The notes under the pieces are model-generated. The model made no database searches and had not been told where the DNA came from. It was given only the letters and a program-made list of their open reading frames with translations. From the NCBI GenBank assembly GCA_016550425.1, contig JABXGS010000185.1, positions 1 through 11,687 of the forward strand: a DNA stretch of 11,687 nucleotides, given 5' to 3'. Positions 1-5,358 of this stretch are shown here, in pieces. This DNA is from an archaeon. GTDB taxonomy: Archaea > Asgardarchaeota > Hermodarchaeia > Hermodarchaeales > Hermodarchaeaceae. Position 1 is the first letter of the stretch, and each line of letters begins with the position of its first letter. The translations under genes and the position numbers were made by a program.

Positions 1-1
1 A

Positions 2-73
2 GAGGTTACAGCCCTTCGGGCAGTGCTCGTCGATGATTCAGGAACCGAACACTATCGTCTTCTCGATAGGTAA
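2..73 (+). CDS. C-terminal tail of an unidentified protein (partial)
   Basis: The second reading frame is open from the left edge and ends at a TAA at 71-73. It encodes about 23 residues, ending in the run LVDDSGTEHYRLLDR. The mix of charged and hydrophobic residues is protein-like, and the two other forward frames close sooner or look less natural. The rest of the gene lies outside the window, so no family can be named. It is followed by about 170 bases without a gene before the tRNA-Leu gene. This is a reading from composition only and could be chance. Confidence 0.45.
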   Translation, partial: EVTALRAVLVDDSGTEHYRLLDR

Positions 74-245
74 GTTTCGGGCAACGGTGCCAGAGTTTGG
101 TCAATATCTAGGGATAAAGGCTGGATTCTGGCTTTCATTTTCATCTTTGTTGTAGATAGGATAAGATTCTGACAGATTGAAAATCAGGGCAAAGGTTTAT
201 TTCATTCTAAAGGCGAAAAGGAGTTCTGCCCTTCAGTCAAAGAAT
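74..245. other. Intergenic stretch upstream of tRNA-Leu
   Basis: I see no open frame or structured RNA here. An AT-rich stretch (GTTTATTT, about 195-202) lies roughly 45 nt before the tRNA 5' end and could be the TATA element of the tRNA gene, with a short 5' leader removed by RNase P. The match is weak. Confidence 0.3.
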
Positions 246-269
246 GCGGGGGTAGCCAAGCTTGGCCAA

Positions 270-302
270 TCTTCAAAGTTCTGGAACCCTTTGAAGGGCT
301 AA
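270..302 (+). other. D-loop tRNA intron in tRNA-Leu (33 nt)
   Basis: Removing 33 bases restores the D-loop AAGCTTGGCCAAA, directly before A21. The fold fits a bulge-helix-bulge: exon GGCC (264-267) pairs with intron GGCT (297-300), a 3-nt bulge AAT (268-270) precedes a perfect 8-bp intron stem CTTCAAAG/CTTTGAAG (271-278 with 289-296), and a 3-nt bulge AAA (301-303) sits on the other side. Cutting after the second base of each bulge gives exactly these ends. This is about position 20/21 in tRNA numbering, not the usual 37/38. Confidence 0.82.
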
Positions 303-349
303 AGGCGCAGGGCTCAGAACCCTGTCGTGTAGGCGTTCCTGGGTTCAAA

Positions 350-381
350 AACTGTTCCTAATCATTAGGAACAATGGAAAT
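350..381 (+). other. T-loop tRNA intron in tRNA-Leu (32 nt)
   Basis: Between the two halves of the T stem there are 39 bases instead of 7. Removing 350-381 restores a normal T-loop TTCAAAT, placing the intron between positions 59 and 60. Its core is a perfect 9-bp hairpin, TGTTCCTAA (353-361) with TTAGGAACA (365-373), loop TCA. Exon TTC (344-346) can pair with intron GAA (377-380 region), with an A-G mismatch, so the bulge-helix-bulge is of the relaxed kind. Exact ends are inferred from the restored loop. Confidence 0.8.
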
Positions 382-398
382 TCCCAGCCCCCGCACCA

Positions 399-446
399 TT
401 CTTTTTTCATGATTCAGTTCAAATAACAAGAAATTAAAAATAATAT
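399..446. terminator. Bidirectional T-rich spacer between convergent tRNAs
   Basis: The spacer has six T residues at 402-407 just after the CCA of tRNA-Leu, and a run of five A at 436-440 that reads as T on the minus strand just after the CCA of tRNA-Lys. Archaeal RNA polymerase terminates at oligo-T tracts, so both tRNA genes probably end here. No hairpin is needed and none is obvious. Confidence 0.5.
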
Positions 447-485
447 TGGCGGGCTCGGCGGGACTTGAACCCGCGACCCTCGGGT

Positions 486-548
486 TTCTTTAGAAGCAAG
501 TGTGACTTGCTGTACACATGGATACAATGCATCCATTGGCGTTTTCTA
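486..548 (-). other. Canonical 37/38 intron in tRNA-Lys (63 nt)
   Basis: A textbook bulge-helix-bulge. Exon CTTT (554-551) pairs with intron AAAG (491-488). The bulges are TAT (550-548) and AAA (487-485). The intron stem begins AGAA (547-544) with TTCT (495-492). Cutting after the second base of each bulge leaves A37 and A38 correctly placed. Inside are two more hairpins: ATGGAT/ATCCAT (536-531 with 523-518) and GCAAGT/ACTTGC (510-505 with 501-496, loop CAC). At 63 nt it is longer than the two-helix minimum. Confidence 0.88.
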
Positions 549-568
549 TAAAAGCCCGATGCTCTGAC

Positions 569-596
569 TTCACCCGCACAGGGACTCCCTGTGTGA
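569..596 (-). other. D-loop tRNA intron in tRNA-Lys (28 nt)
   Basis: Removing 28 bases restores the D-loop AGCTAGGTCA with the invariant G18G19 pair, so the split falls between the two G residues. The intron centres on a perfect 7-bp hairpin CACAGGG/CCCTGTG (593-587 with 583-577), loop AGT. A strict bulge-helix-bulge is not obvious: the exon CTAG and intron CGGG pairing has a mismatch, while TCAC (596-593) can also pair with GTGA (573-570). The presence of an insertion is clear, but its exact ends are less certain than for the other three. Confidence 0.7.
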
Positions 597-615
597 CTAG
601 CTAAGCTACGAGCCC

Positions 616-725
616 GAATATTTTTAGAGCGGTCTGGCGTTTCAGTCAACAACACCACGCTATAAAGCTTTTGAGTAATTAAGTAAGGTAAATTACAAAA
701 GGCATGCAAGGAAGTTCGGACATAA
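616..725. other. Divergent intergenic region, tRNA-Lys and small gene
   Basis: AT-rich spacer between oppositely directed genes. A TATAAAG at 661-667 reads as CTTTATA for the minus-strand tRNA. The stretch GTAAATTACAAAAG near 687-701 could serve the gene starting at 726. Neither element is proven. Confidence 0.3.
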
Positions 726-1007
726 TTGCTGGTTGTACGAATAACAAATGAAGGTTACCGAATCATCGACGAACCGAACAGAGATGAAATATTGCAAGAG
801 TTAACGGATCGATGGGATCATATTTTCGAAGAGGCTCGCTGGGGTTCCATTGAACAGGCAATGCAAATGTATGCTCAGTTGTTTGAATGGATCGAACAAT
901 ATGGCAAAAGGGTGAATCACTGTACCTATCGTGCTGATGCGGTATTACCCCCGCGTAATCTTGAACCTGATGAACTCAAATATTTACTTGGCAGTGATAA
1001 ACGCTGA
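726..1007 (+). CDS. Small acidic protein of unknown function
   Basis: A 93-residue protein with a TTG start (726-728), preceded by a purine-rich GGAAG about 11 bases upstream. I do not recognise the family. The N-terminus (LVVRITNEGYRIIDEP) looks like a short beta hairpin. The middle, about residues 22-62, is rich in E, W, Q and hydrophobic residues spaced as amphipathic helices. The C-terminal part (PPRNLEPDELKYLLG) looks like a loop and short helix. There is no signal peptide, membrane segment or cysteine pattern; the single Cys is near residue 66. It converges on the RAM-domain gene with a 9-base gap. Codon use and the long open frame beside intergenic DNA support a real gene. A helical adaptor or regulator is only a guess. 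Confidence 0.65.
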   Translation: MLVVRITNEGYRIIDEPNRDEILQELTDRWDHIFEEARWGSIEQAMQMYAQLFEWIEQYGKRVNHCTYRADAVLPPRNLEPDELKYLLGSDKR

Positions 1008-1016
1008 GATTATCTC

Positions 1017-1253
1017 TTAACTCTCAGCTGCAATAAGAGTCACTGTTTTATCGACTTCAGGAAGTTGACGAATTTTCGAAATGATGGTATGCTTTAACTG
1101 GCGAATATCTTTTACGATTATTTTTGCTACGACATCAAAATTCCAGAGAACCTGATATGCTTCCTTTACTTCATCAATCGCCATCAGGGGGTCTAGAAGA
1201 TCATCTTTCTGAACACCTTTTTTCGCAACAATAAGAACATAGGCCTTTGGCAT
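1017..1253 (-). CDS. Stand-alone Lrp/AsnC effector (RAM) domain protein
   Basis: A 78-residue protein matching the ligand-binding RAM fold of Lrp/AsnC regulators without the DNA-binding helix-turn-helix. The order is typical: a first strand (KAYVLIVAKKG), a helix with 'MAIDEVKEAYQVLWNFDVVAKI', then a second helix (IRQLKHTIISKIRQLPEVDKTVTLI). Stand-alone RAM proteins are common in archaea; they form dimers or higher rings that bind amino acids and can modulate full-length Lrp proteins or other partners. The ATG at 1253 follows a GGAG (about 1264-1267 on +) with good spacing. A divergent AT-rich region shared with nnr lies upstream. The ligand cannot be told from sequence. Confidence 0.85.
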   Translation of the reverse strand: MPKAYVLIVAKKGVQKDDLLDPLMAIDEVKEAYQVLWNFDVVAKIIVKDIRQLKHTIISKIRQLPEVDKTVTLIAAES

Positions 1254-1334
1254 GATTATCGCTCCAAATTCAATATCTTATGTTAATATCTATGACCAGT
1301 CAAAAGCCTTATCGTCCCTCAAACTTCATTATGA
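1254..1334. promoter_or_regulatory. Divergent promoter region, RAM protein and nnr
   Basis: 81 bases separate the two start codons. TATCTTATGTTAATATCTA (1275-1293) is AT-rich and can supply TATA elements in both directions, roughly 25 nt before short 5' leaders. No clear operator repeat is visible. Confidence 0.4.
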
Positions 1335-2897
1335 ATGATAGTGGATGGATGCTCTATGTCACCAGTACAAACTATCTTGGCAGAGGAAATGACTGCAATC
1401 GAGTGGAATGCCGAATTTTTCGGAGTTAACCGACTAATTCTTATGGAAAATGCTGGTCGTGCAGTTGCTCATGAAGTCCTTCGACGGTCTAAACGTTTAC
1501 CTCGCGTAGCTATCTTTGCAGGATTAGGAGGCAATGGGGGTGATGGTTTTGTTGCAGCGCGTCACCTCGCTCCGCGGTGTCGGATGGTGCATTTGATGAT
1601 TATCGGAGATCCTTCAAATATCCGTAATGAAGCTGCAGCGACAAATTGGGAAATTATCCAGAAGATGCGTCATTCTATCGATCTCCATATCATTCAAGAC
1701 TCTTCAGAACTACCAAACATTAGCGCGCAAGTAGTGATTGACGCATTATTAGGTACTGGAGTGAAAGGAAAACCACGCACACCTTTCATCAAAGTGCTTC
1801 AAGTAATGAATAAAATGGAGGCGTTTAAAGTTGCCATTGATGTTCCCACAGGTATTCATCCTAACACAGGGCAACCTACAACACCAGATGCCTTTCGTCC
1901 AGATTTGACTGTGACATTCCACTATGCGAAGGCGGGCTTAGCGAAAAACGAAGAACACACAGGGAAATTAGTAGTCGCAGATGTTGGGATTCCACCTGAA
2001 GCAGAACTTTATGTAGGACCTGGGGATGTCATCCGCGCTACTCAACCACGTCCAATATTCACGAAAAAAGGTGACTTTGGACGACTACTTGTAATCGGTG
2101 GTAGCTCACAATATATCGGGGCACCGATTCTTGCTGCAATGGGGGCACTTAGAAGTGGGGTTGATTTAGTCTATCTTGCGGCTCCTGAACAAGTTATCAC
2201 TGCTGCGACAAGTCATTCACCAGATCTTCTCCCAGTTACCTTAAGCGAAAGGAAACTCGTTAATGATGACCTTCCTCAAATCGAAGAAGTTCTTGAAAAC
2301 GTGCAAGCGGTTCTAGTGGGGCCTGGGTTGGGTGATCATCATGAGACCCTTGACGCTACAGGTAAACTTCTGACTATGGCTAATCGATTGAATAAACCAC
2401 TGATTATCGATGCTGACGCCCTCAAAGTGGTTTCACGCGCTATGAATATCGGCACAAATACGATAATCACTCCCCATGCAGGCGAATTCAAACGTATTCG
2501 AGGAATCCAAGTAGCCCAACCGCTTCTTCAGCGGGCCCAACAAGTGCGAGATTTAGCAAAAACGCTCAAATGTGTTGTGTTACTAAAGGGTCCTGTTGAC
2601 ATTACCTCGACACCAGCAGAAACAAGGCTAAATTGGACAGGACATCCCATTATGAGCGTTGGTGGTACCGGAGATGTGTTAGCAGGGCTCGTAGCGGGAT
2701 TCCGTGCACAAGGGATAAATTCATTTCTCAGCGCTTGTGCTGGCGCGTTCGTCAATGGTGCTGCAGGATCCCTCGCTTACCAAGAGAAGGGGCAAGGAGT
2801 CATCGCTTTTGATTTGGGTGATTATATTCCTCGAGTCCTCGCTAATCCCATGGCAAGTCCAATTGCATATAACTTCAGAATTCCAATCAGTGAGTAA
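1335..2897 (+). CDS. nnr: Bifunctional NAD(P)H-hydrate repair enzyme (epimerase + dehydratase)
   Basis: A 520-residue fusion that repairs hydrated NADH and NADPH (NADHX/NADPHX) in the cytosol. The N-terminal YjeF-N epimerase domain covers about residues 10-225, with MENAG (37-41), the NGGDG loop (67-71), DALLGTG (136-142) and VAIDVPTG (166-173, catalytic Asp). The C-terminal ADP-dependent dehydratase of the ribokinase-like fold covers about 240-510, with GDFGRLLVIGGS, GPGLG (329-333), IDADAL (358-363), TPHAGEF (379-385) and the signature GGTGDVLAG (443-451, catalytic Asp 447). Length and domain order match the usual Nnr fusion. The first ATG is at 1335, but the ATG at 1356 (MSPVQTILAEEMTAIE) fits family N-termini better. 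The gene ends 17 bases from the convergent tsr3. Confidence 0.96.
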   Translation: MIVDGCSMSPVQTILAEEMTAIEWNAEFFGVNRLILMENAGRAVAHEVLRRSKRLPRVAIFAGLGGNGGDGFVAARHLAPRCRMVHLMIIGDPSNIRNEAAATNWEIIQKMRHSIDLHIIQDSSELPNISAQVVIDALLGTGVKGKPRTPFIKVLQVMNKMEAFKVAIDVPTGIHPNTGQPTTPDAFRPDLTVTFHYAKAGLAKNEEHTGKLVVADVGIPPEAELYVGPGDVIRATQPRPIFTKKGDFGRLLVIGGSSQYIGAPILAAMGALRSGVDLVYLAAPEQVITAATSHSPDLLPVTLSERKLVNDDLPQIEEVLENVQAVLVGPGLGDHHETLDATGKLLTMANRLNKPLIIDADALKVVSRAMNIGTNTIITPHAGEFKRIRGIQVAQPLLQRAQQVRDLAKTLKCVVLLKGPVDITSTPAETRLNWTGHPIMSVGGTGDVLAGLVAGFRAQGINSFLSACAGAFVNGAAGSLAYQEKGQGVIAFDLGDYIPRVLANPMASPIAYNFRIPISE

Positions 2898-2914
2898 TCA
2901 ACCTTAACAATCCC

Positions 2915-3445
2915 TTAATCCTTGTCTTCTTTCAGAGGCATATACTGCTGCTGCATCTGTATAATTTCAGTACTATTCTGGGCTTTCTGATAATCATTCA
3001 AGGGTTCAAAATTCAGTTGAAGAAAGTGCGGTCCCCACTTGAAAAGATTCAAGATTTTTTCAGCCTCTTTCACAAATCCAAGAATATATAGTGCACTTGC
3101 CACCGCTTCCGCTGAAGACAGCTTTCCCACTTGACCGTAATTCACGGGATTTGCAGCAACTAGATACGGAAGTCCACGTGGAGTGCCCCGTAATCGTTTT
3201 TGAAACATTTTCTCAGCTTCGTTCCACGAACAATCTAAAACTAGCACACCTGATTTTTGAGCATAGGGTAAATCTGCAGGCGAAAAGGCTTGGAGTGCAA
3301 AAGGGTCTAAAATAATTGGCTGTCCTCGGATTTGTCGAGGGCTGTGCAGGAGCTTGATTAGGTTATGACGAGAGAGCTTTAGTGCACTGCATTTCTTTGG
3401 GTCGCATCCCGGAATGCGTAATACAAGGATTTGTGGGGGTTCCAC
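2915..3445 (-). CDS. tsr3: Tsr3-like rRNA aminocarboxypropyltransferase (DUF367)
   Basis: A 176-residue protein of the Tsr3/DUF367 family, which moves the 3-amino-3-carboxypropyl group of S-adenosylmethionine onto a pseudouridine (or its methylated form) in small-subunit rRNA. Family landmarks are present in order: CDPKKCSALKLSRH (14-27), LDCSWNEAEKMF (70-81), LPYLVAANPVNYG (92-104), KLSSAEAVASALYILG (108-123) and F-K-W-G (135-138). Archaeal members are about this length. The start is GTG at 3445, preceded by GGTGGAG about five bases upstream. The RNase P RNA gene ends only about 28 bases upstream on the same strand, so co-transcription is likely. The exact rRNA position modified is known from other organisms, not shown here. 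Confidence 0.93.
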   Translation of the reverse strand: MEPPQILVLRIPGCDPKKCSALKLSRHNLIKLLHSPRQIRGQPIILDPFALQAFSPADLPYAQKSGVLVLDCSWNEAEKMFQKRLRGTPRGLPYLVAANPVNYGQVGKLSSAEAVASALYILGFVKEAEKILNLFKWGPHFLQLNFEPLNDYQKAQNSTEIIQMQQQYMPLKEDKD

Positions 3446-3473
3446 TGTGCTCCACCATTCAATGAGAAAAGGT

Positions 3474-3863
3474 GTGGTTCAGTAATGAGAGTAGCCCATT
3501 TTCTGTTCATCCATTCAAGTCACCTTGAAGGGAATGACGGCATCTAGCTAAGCACCCTACCCGCCACCTCAGTAGGCTCTTCATAAGTGGCCTATTTGGG
3601 CTTGCTCCCTCGGTGATGGGCCGTTTCATCGGTTCCAACGCCATCCTCAACAGGTTAACAGGTGTGCTGTTACCAGCACGCCGCTTAGATCAAAGTTTCC
3701 TTTAATCTTCAACTGCCTCATCGTAAATTCAGCGCTGGGCGTGTCGTTTCTGTTCCCAGAGCAAGGCTCTCGCCTTACGGCTCGCGCCGTACCGATGCCT
3801 AAGGGAGAATGGAGCTTCCTCAGACGCTAGGCGTCCGGCAGCCGTCCTTCATCGCTGAACCAC
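3474..3863 (-). ncRNA. rnpB: RNase P RNA (archaeal type A)
   Basis: The catalytic RNA that removes tRNA 5' leaders. Read on the minus strand, the ends form a perfect 9-bp P1 helix, GTGGTTCAG (3863-3855) with CTGAACCAC (3482-3474). The conserved elements follow in order: GAGGAAGCTCC (3821-3811, CR-I), CAGAAACGACAC (3752-3741), GGTAACAG region, GAGCAAGCCCAAATAGG (3609-3591 region, CR-IV), GGGTAGGGTGCTTAG and finally ACAGAAAATGGGC (3506-3494, CR-V), the 3' part of P4. The length of about 390 nt is right for a type A RNA. This explains the gene-free gap between tsr3 and nth. A TATA element sits about 23 nt upstream. Confidence 0.93.
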
Positions 3864-3878
3864 GAAATCTGATTTACA

Positions 3879-3891
3879 ACATAATATATGA
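3879..3891 (-). promoter_or_regulatory. TATA box for rnpB
   Basis: On the minus strand CATATATTAT is centred near 3886, about 23 nt before the 5' end of the P1 helix. This is the normal TATA distance for an archaeal promoter whose transcript starts at the mature end. Confidence 0.65.
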
Positions 3892-3920
3892 CTGTTACGC
3901 GTTTGTCCAAGAATACGAAT

Positions 3921-3960
3921 CTTATAATGGAAAAAGGCGAAAATTCAATTTAGTTAATAT
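3921..3960 (+). promoter_or_regulatory. Candidate TATA elements for nth
   Basis: Two AT-rich candidates face the + strand: CTTATAATGG (3921-3930) and TTAGTTAATAT (3950-3960). The second would start transcription close to the GTG at 3989; the first would leave a leader long enough to include the GAAGGGA ribosome site at 3976-3982. Confidence 0.4.
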
Positions 3961-3988
3961 CATGTGACTATTTCTGAAGGGACTAGAC

Positions 3989-4645
3989 GTGGATCAGACA
4001 AACGAGAAGACTAGAGCATTGGGTATTCTCAACATACTCGAAAATCATTATCCGCAGAAACCATTGATGCTCAAAGCCCGCACACCATTTCAATACCTTG
4101 TTGCGACGATGCTTTCTGCACAATCTACAGACATACAAGTTAACCAAGTGACCAAAGAATTATTTAAAAAATATCAGACTCCCCAAGATGTCGCCTTTGC
4201 TGACCCTTTAGAGCTACAGCAGGATATTTTCAAAGTCGGATATTATCGGCAAAAAACCAAGTATCTTCAAGCAGCATGTCAAATGATTATAGAGGAGTTC
4301 GATGGAAAGGTTCCCAAAACCATGGACGAACTAGTACGTCTTCCCGGAGTTGGTCGAAAAACCGCAAACATCATCCTTCACCGTGCGTTTGGCCGAGTTG
4401 TCGGAATTGCAGTGGATACGCACGTTTTTCGAATTAGCCGTCGATTGGGGTTTAGCAAAGGAAAAAACCCTGACCAGGTGGAAAAAGATCTAATGCAATT
4501 ACTCCCTTATGAACAATGGAATCTCATCAACCATCTTTTCATTGCTCATGGACGAGCTCAATGTACAGCTCAACGTCCAAAGTGTTCAAGCTGCCCATTG
4601 AACTCGCTTTGCCCTTATGGGATTAAACAACTCTCTGATGACTAA
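3989..4645 (+). CDS. nth: Endonuclease III (DNA glycosylase/AP lyase)
   Basis: A 218-residue bifunctional glycosylase that removes oxidised pyrimidines and nicks the abasic site in base excision repair. The helix-hairpin-helix is LPGVGRKTANIIL (118-130), with catalytic Lys 124. The catalytic Asp 143 lies in VDTHVFRIS. The C-terminal 4Fe-4S loop C-x6-C-x2-C-x5-C is complete at Cys 192, 199, 202 and 208. The MLSAQSTD motif (41-48) is also typical. Length and motif order match Nth rather than MutY (no C-terminal MutT-like domain). The GTG start at 3989 follows a GAAGGGA motif. The gene diverges from rnpB and is followed after 83 bases by the small GTPase. Confidence 0.95.
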   Translation: MDQTNEKTRALGILNILENHYPQKPLMLKARTPFQYLVATMLSAQSTDIQVNQVTKELFKKYQTPQDVAFADPLELQQDIFKVGYYRQKTKYLQAACQMIIEEFDGKVPKTMDELVRLPGVGRKTANIILHRAFGRVVGIAVDTHVFRISRRLGFSKGKNPDQVEKDLMQLLPYEQWNLINHLFIAHGRAQCTAQRPKCSSCPLNSLCPYGIKQLSDD

Positions 4646-4728
4646 ATTCAAGCCTTAGAGGTCCCCTTAGATGTTAACGACAGCTTTAAAACTAATATTC
4701 GGAAACTAGCGATTAGCGGGGTAATACC

Positions 4729-5292
4729 TTGTCATCTGAGAGTTCTAACAAGTATGTCTTCAAAATTATAGTCTGTGGAGACTGGGCGGTTGGAAAAACC
4801 TCTCTAGTTCGCCGATTTGCCACAAACACCTTTACTGAAGACTACCTCACAACAATAGCCATGGATGTTACGAATAAGGAGCTCGAAGTTGATGGTTTCC
4901 ATGTAAATCTAGCGCTATGGGATACTTCAGGGCAAGAACGCTTTAGCGCGCTACGAAAGCGATATTACCAAGGCGCACAAGGCGTCATCTTTGTATATGA
5001 CATCACTCGCCCCGAATCGTATCGCGCGATTGAAAAACGCTGGATTCCTGAAGTCAACGAAGTGCTAGATGATTATGTACCCACTTTATGGGGCACAAAA
5101 GCGGATCTAGCCAAACATCGAGTAGTAAGTACCACTTCAGGAGATCGCCTTGCACGACGTATGAAAGCCTACTTTTTTGAAACATCAGCCTTATCAGGTG
5201 AAAATGTCGAAAAAGCCTTCACAAGCTTATCTCGCATGGTTCTAAGCAAAGCCCTTACCTCAACCAAGAAAGAGACCAACTTCACAATCTAG
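4729..5292 (+). CDS. Rab/Ras-like small GTPase
   Basis: A 187-residue Ras-superfamily GTPase. G1 P-loop: GDWAVGKTS (17-25). Switch I/G2: DYLTTIAMD (38-46). G3: WDTSGQERF (64-72), with the hydrolysis Gln 69. G4: GTKADL (122-127), where Thr replaces the usual Asn. G5: ETSALSG (151-157). The overall layout, including the WDT-GQE(R)F signature and Rab-like YYQGAQGVIFVYDIT, is closest to eukaryote-like Rab/Ras proteins, which are numerous in Asgard archaea. The C-terminus (KKETNFTI) lacks cysteines, so prenyl anchoring is not expected. TTG start; TTTAAAACTA (4684-4693) is a plausible TATA. No GEF, GAP or roadblock partner is next to it. Effector and pathway are unknown. Confidence 0.93.
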   Translation: MSSESSNKYVFKIIVCGDWAVGKTSLVRRFATNTFTEDYLTTIAMDVTNKELEVDGFHVNLALWDTSGQERFSALRKRYYQGAQGVIFVYDITRPESYRAIEKRWIPEVNEVLDDYVPTLWGTKADLAKHRVVSTTSGDRLARRMKAYFFETSALSGENVEKAFTSLSRMVLSKALTSTKKETNFTI

Positions 5293-5358
5293 ATTCCCAC
5301 CAGAAATACTCCTTTTTAACTCTGAAGTGGATAAGCCATACGATCGGGGCTATTTTTC

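Larger units (their letters stand above)
246..398 (+). tRNA. tRNA-Leu(CAG) with two non-canonical introns
   Basis: A class II (long variable arm) tRNA decoding CUG. The acceptor stem is GCGGGGG (246-252) with CCCCCGC (388-394), followed by discriminator A and an encoded CCA. The D stem is GCC (255-257) with GGC (304-306). The anticodon stem is CAGGG/CCCTG around loop CTCAGAA, with the CAG anticodon at 315-317. A variable arm follows, then T stem CTGGG (339-343) with CCCAG (383-387). The gene is 153 bases, but the exons join to an 88-base tRNA (CCA included). The excess is two insertions, 270-302 in the D-loop and 350-381 in the T-loop. The anticodon loop itself is uninterrupted. A T-run at 402-407 is a likely terminator. 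It is convergent with tRNA-Lys 49 nt away. Confidence 0.93.
447..615 (-). tRNA. tRNA-Lys(UUU) with D-loop and anticodon-loop introns
   Basis: Read on the minus strand: acceptor GGGCTCG (615-609) with CGAGCCC (457-451), discriminator G, encoded CCA (449-447). The D stem is GCTT (606-603) with GAGC (564-561). The anticodon stem is TCGGG (559-555) with CCCGA (484-480), the joined loop CTTTTAA gives anticodon UUU, and the T arm is GCGGG-TTCAAGT-CCCGC (474-458). The gene is 169 bases and the exons join to a 78-base tRNA. Two insertions account for the difference: 28 nt in the D-loop and 63 nt at the canonical site after position 37. It diverges from the small unknown gene at 726; a possible TATA element (CTTTATA on the minus strand, 661-667) lies about 45-50 nt upstream. 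Confidence 0.93.

Noticed and set aside
1..73. Possible C/D-box small RNA at the left edge (CGATGATTC)
   Set aside because: No matching D box or paired ends are visible; an open frame ending in TAA is the simpler reading.
353..373. Strong hairpin considered as a transcription terminator within tRNA-Leu
   Set aside because: It is not followed by a T-run and lies between the two T-stem halves; it is the core of the T-loop intron.
434..709. Open frame of 91 codons on the minus strand
   Set aside because: It runs through the whole tRNA-Lys gene and its introns; the reading is explained by tRNA sequence.
3091..3315. Open frame on + inside tsr3
   Set aside because: It lies wholly opposite the well-supported tsr3 gene and has no recognisable protein features.
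3446..3988. Structured GC-rich gap considered as a mobile element or riboswitch
   Set aside because: The conserved RNase P elements in order and the perfect P1 helix explain it fully.
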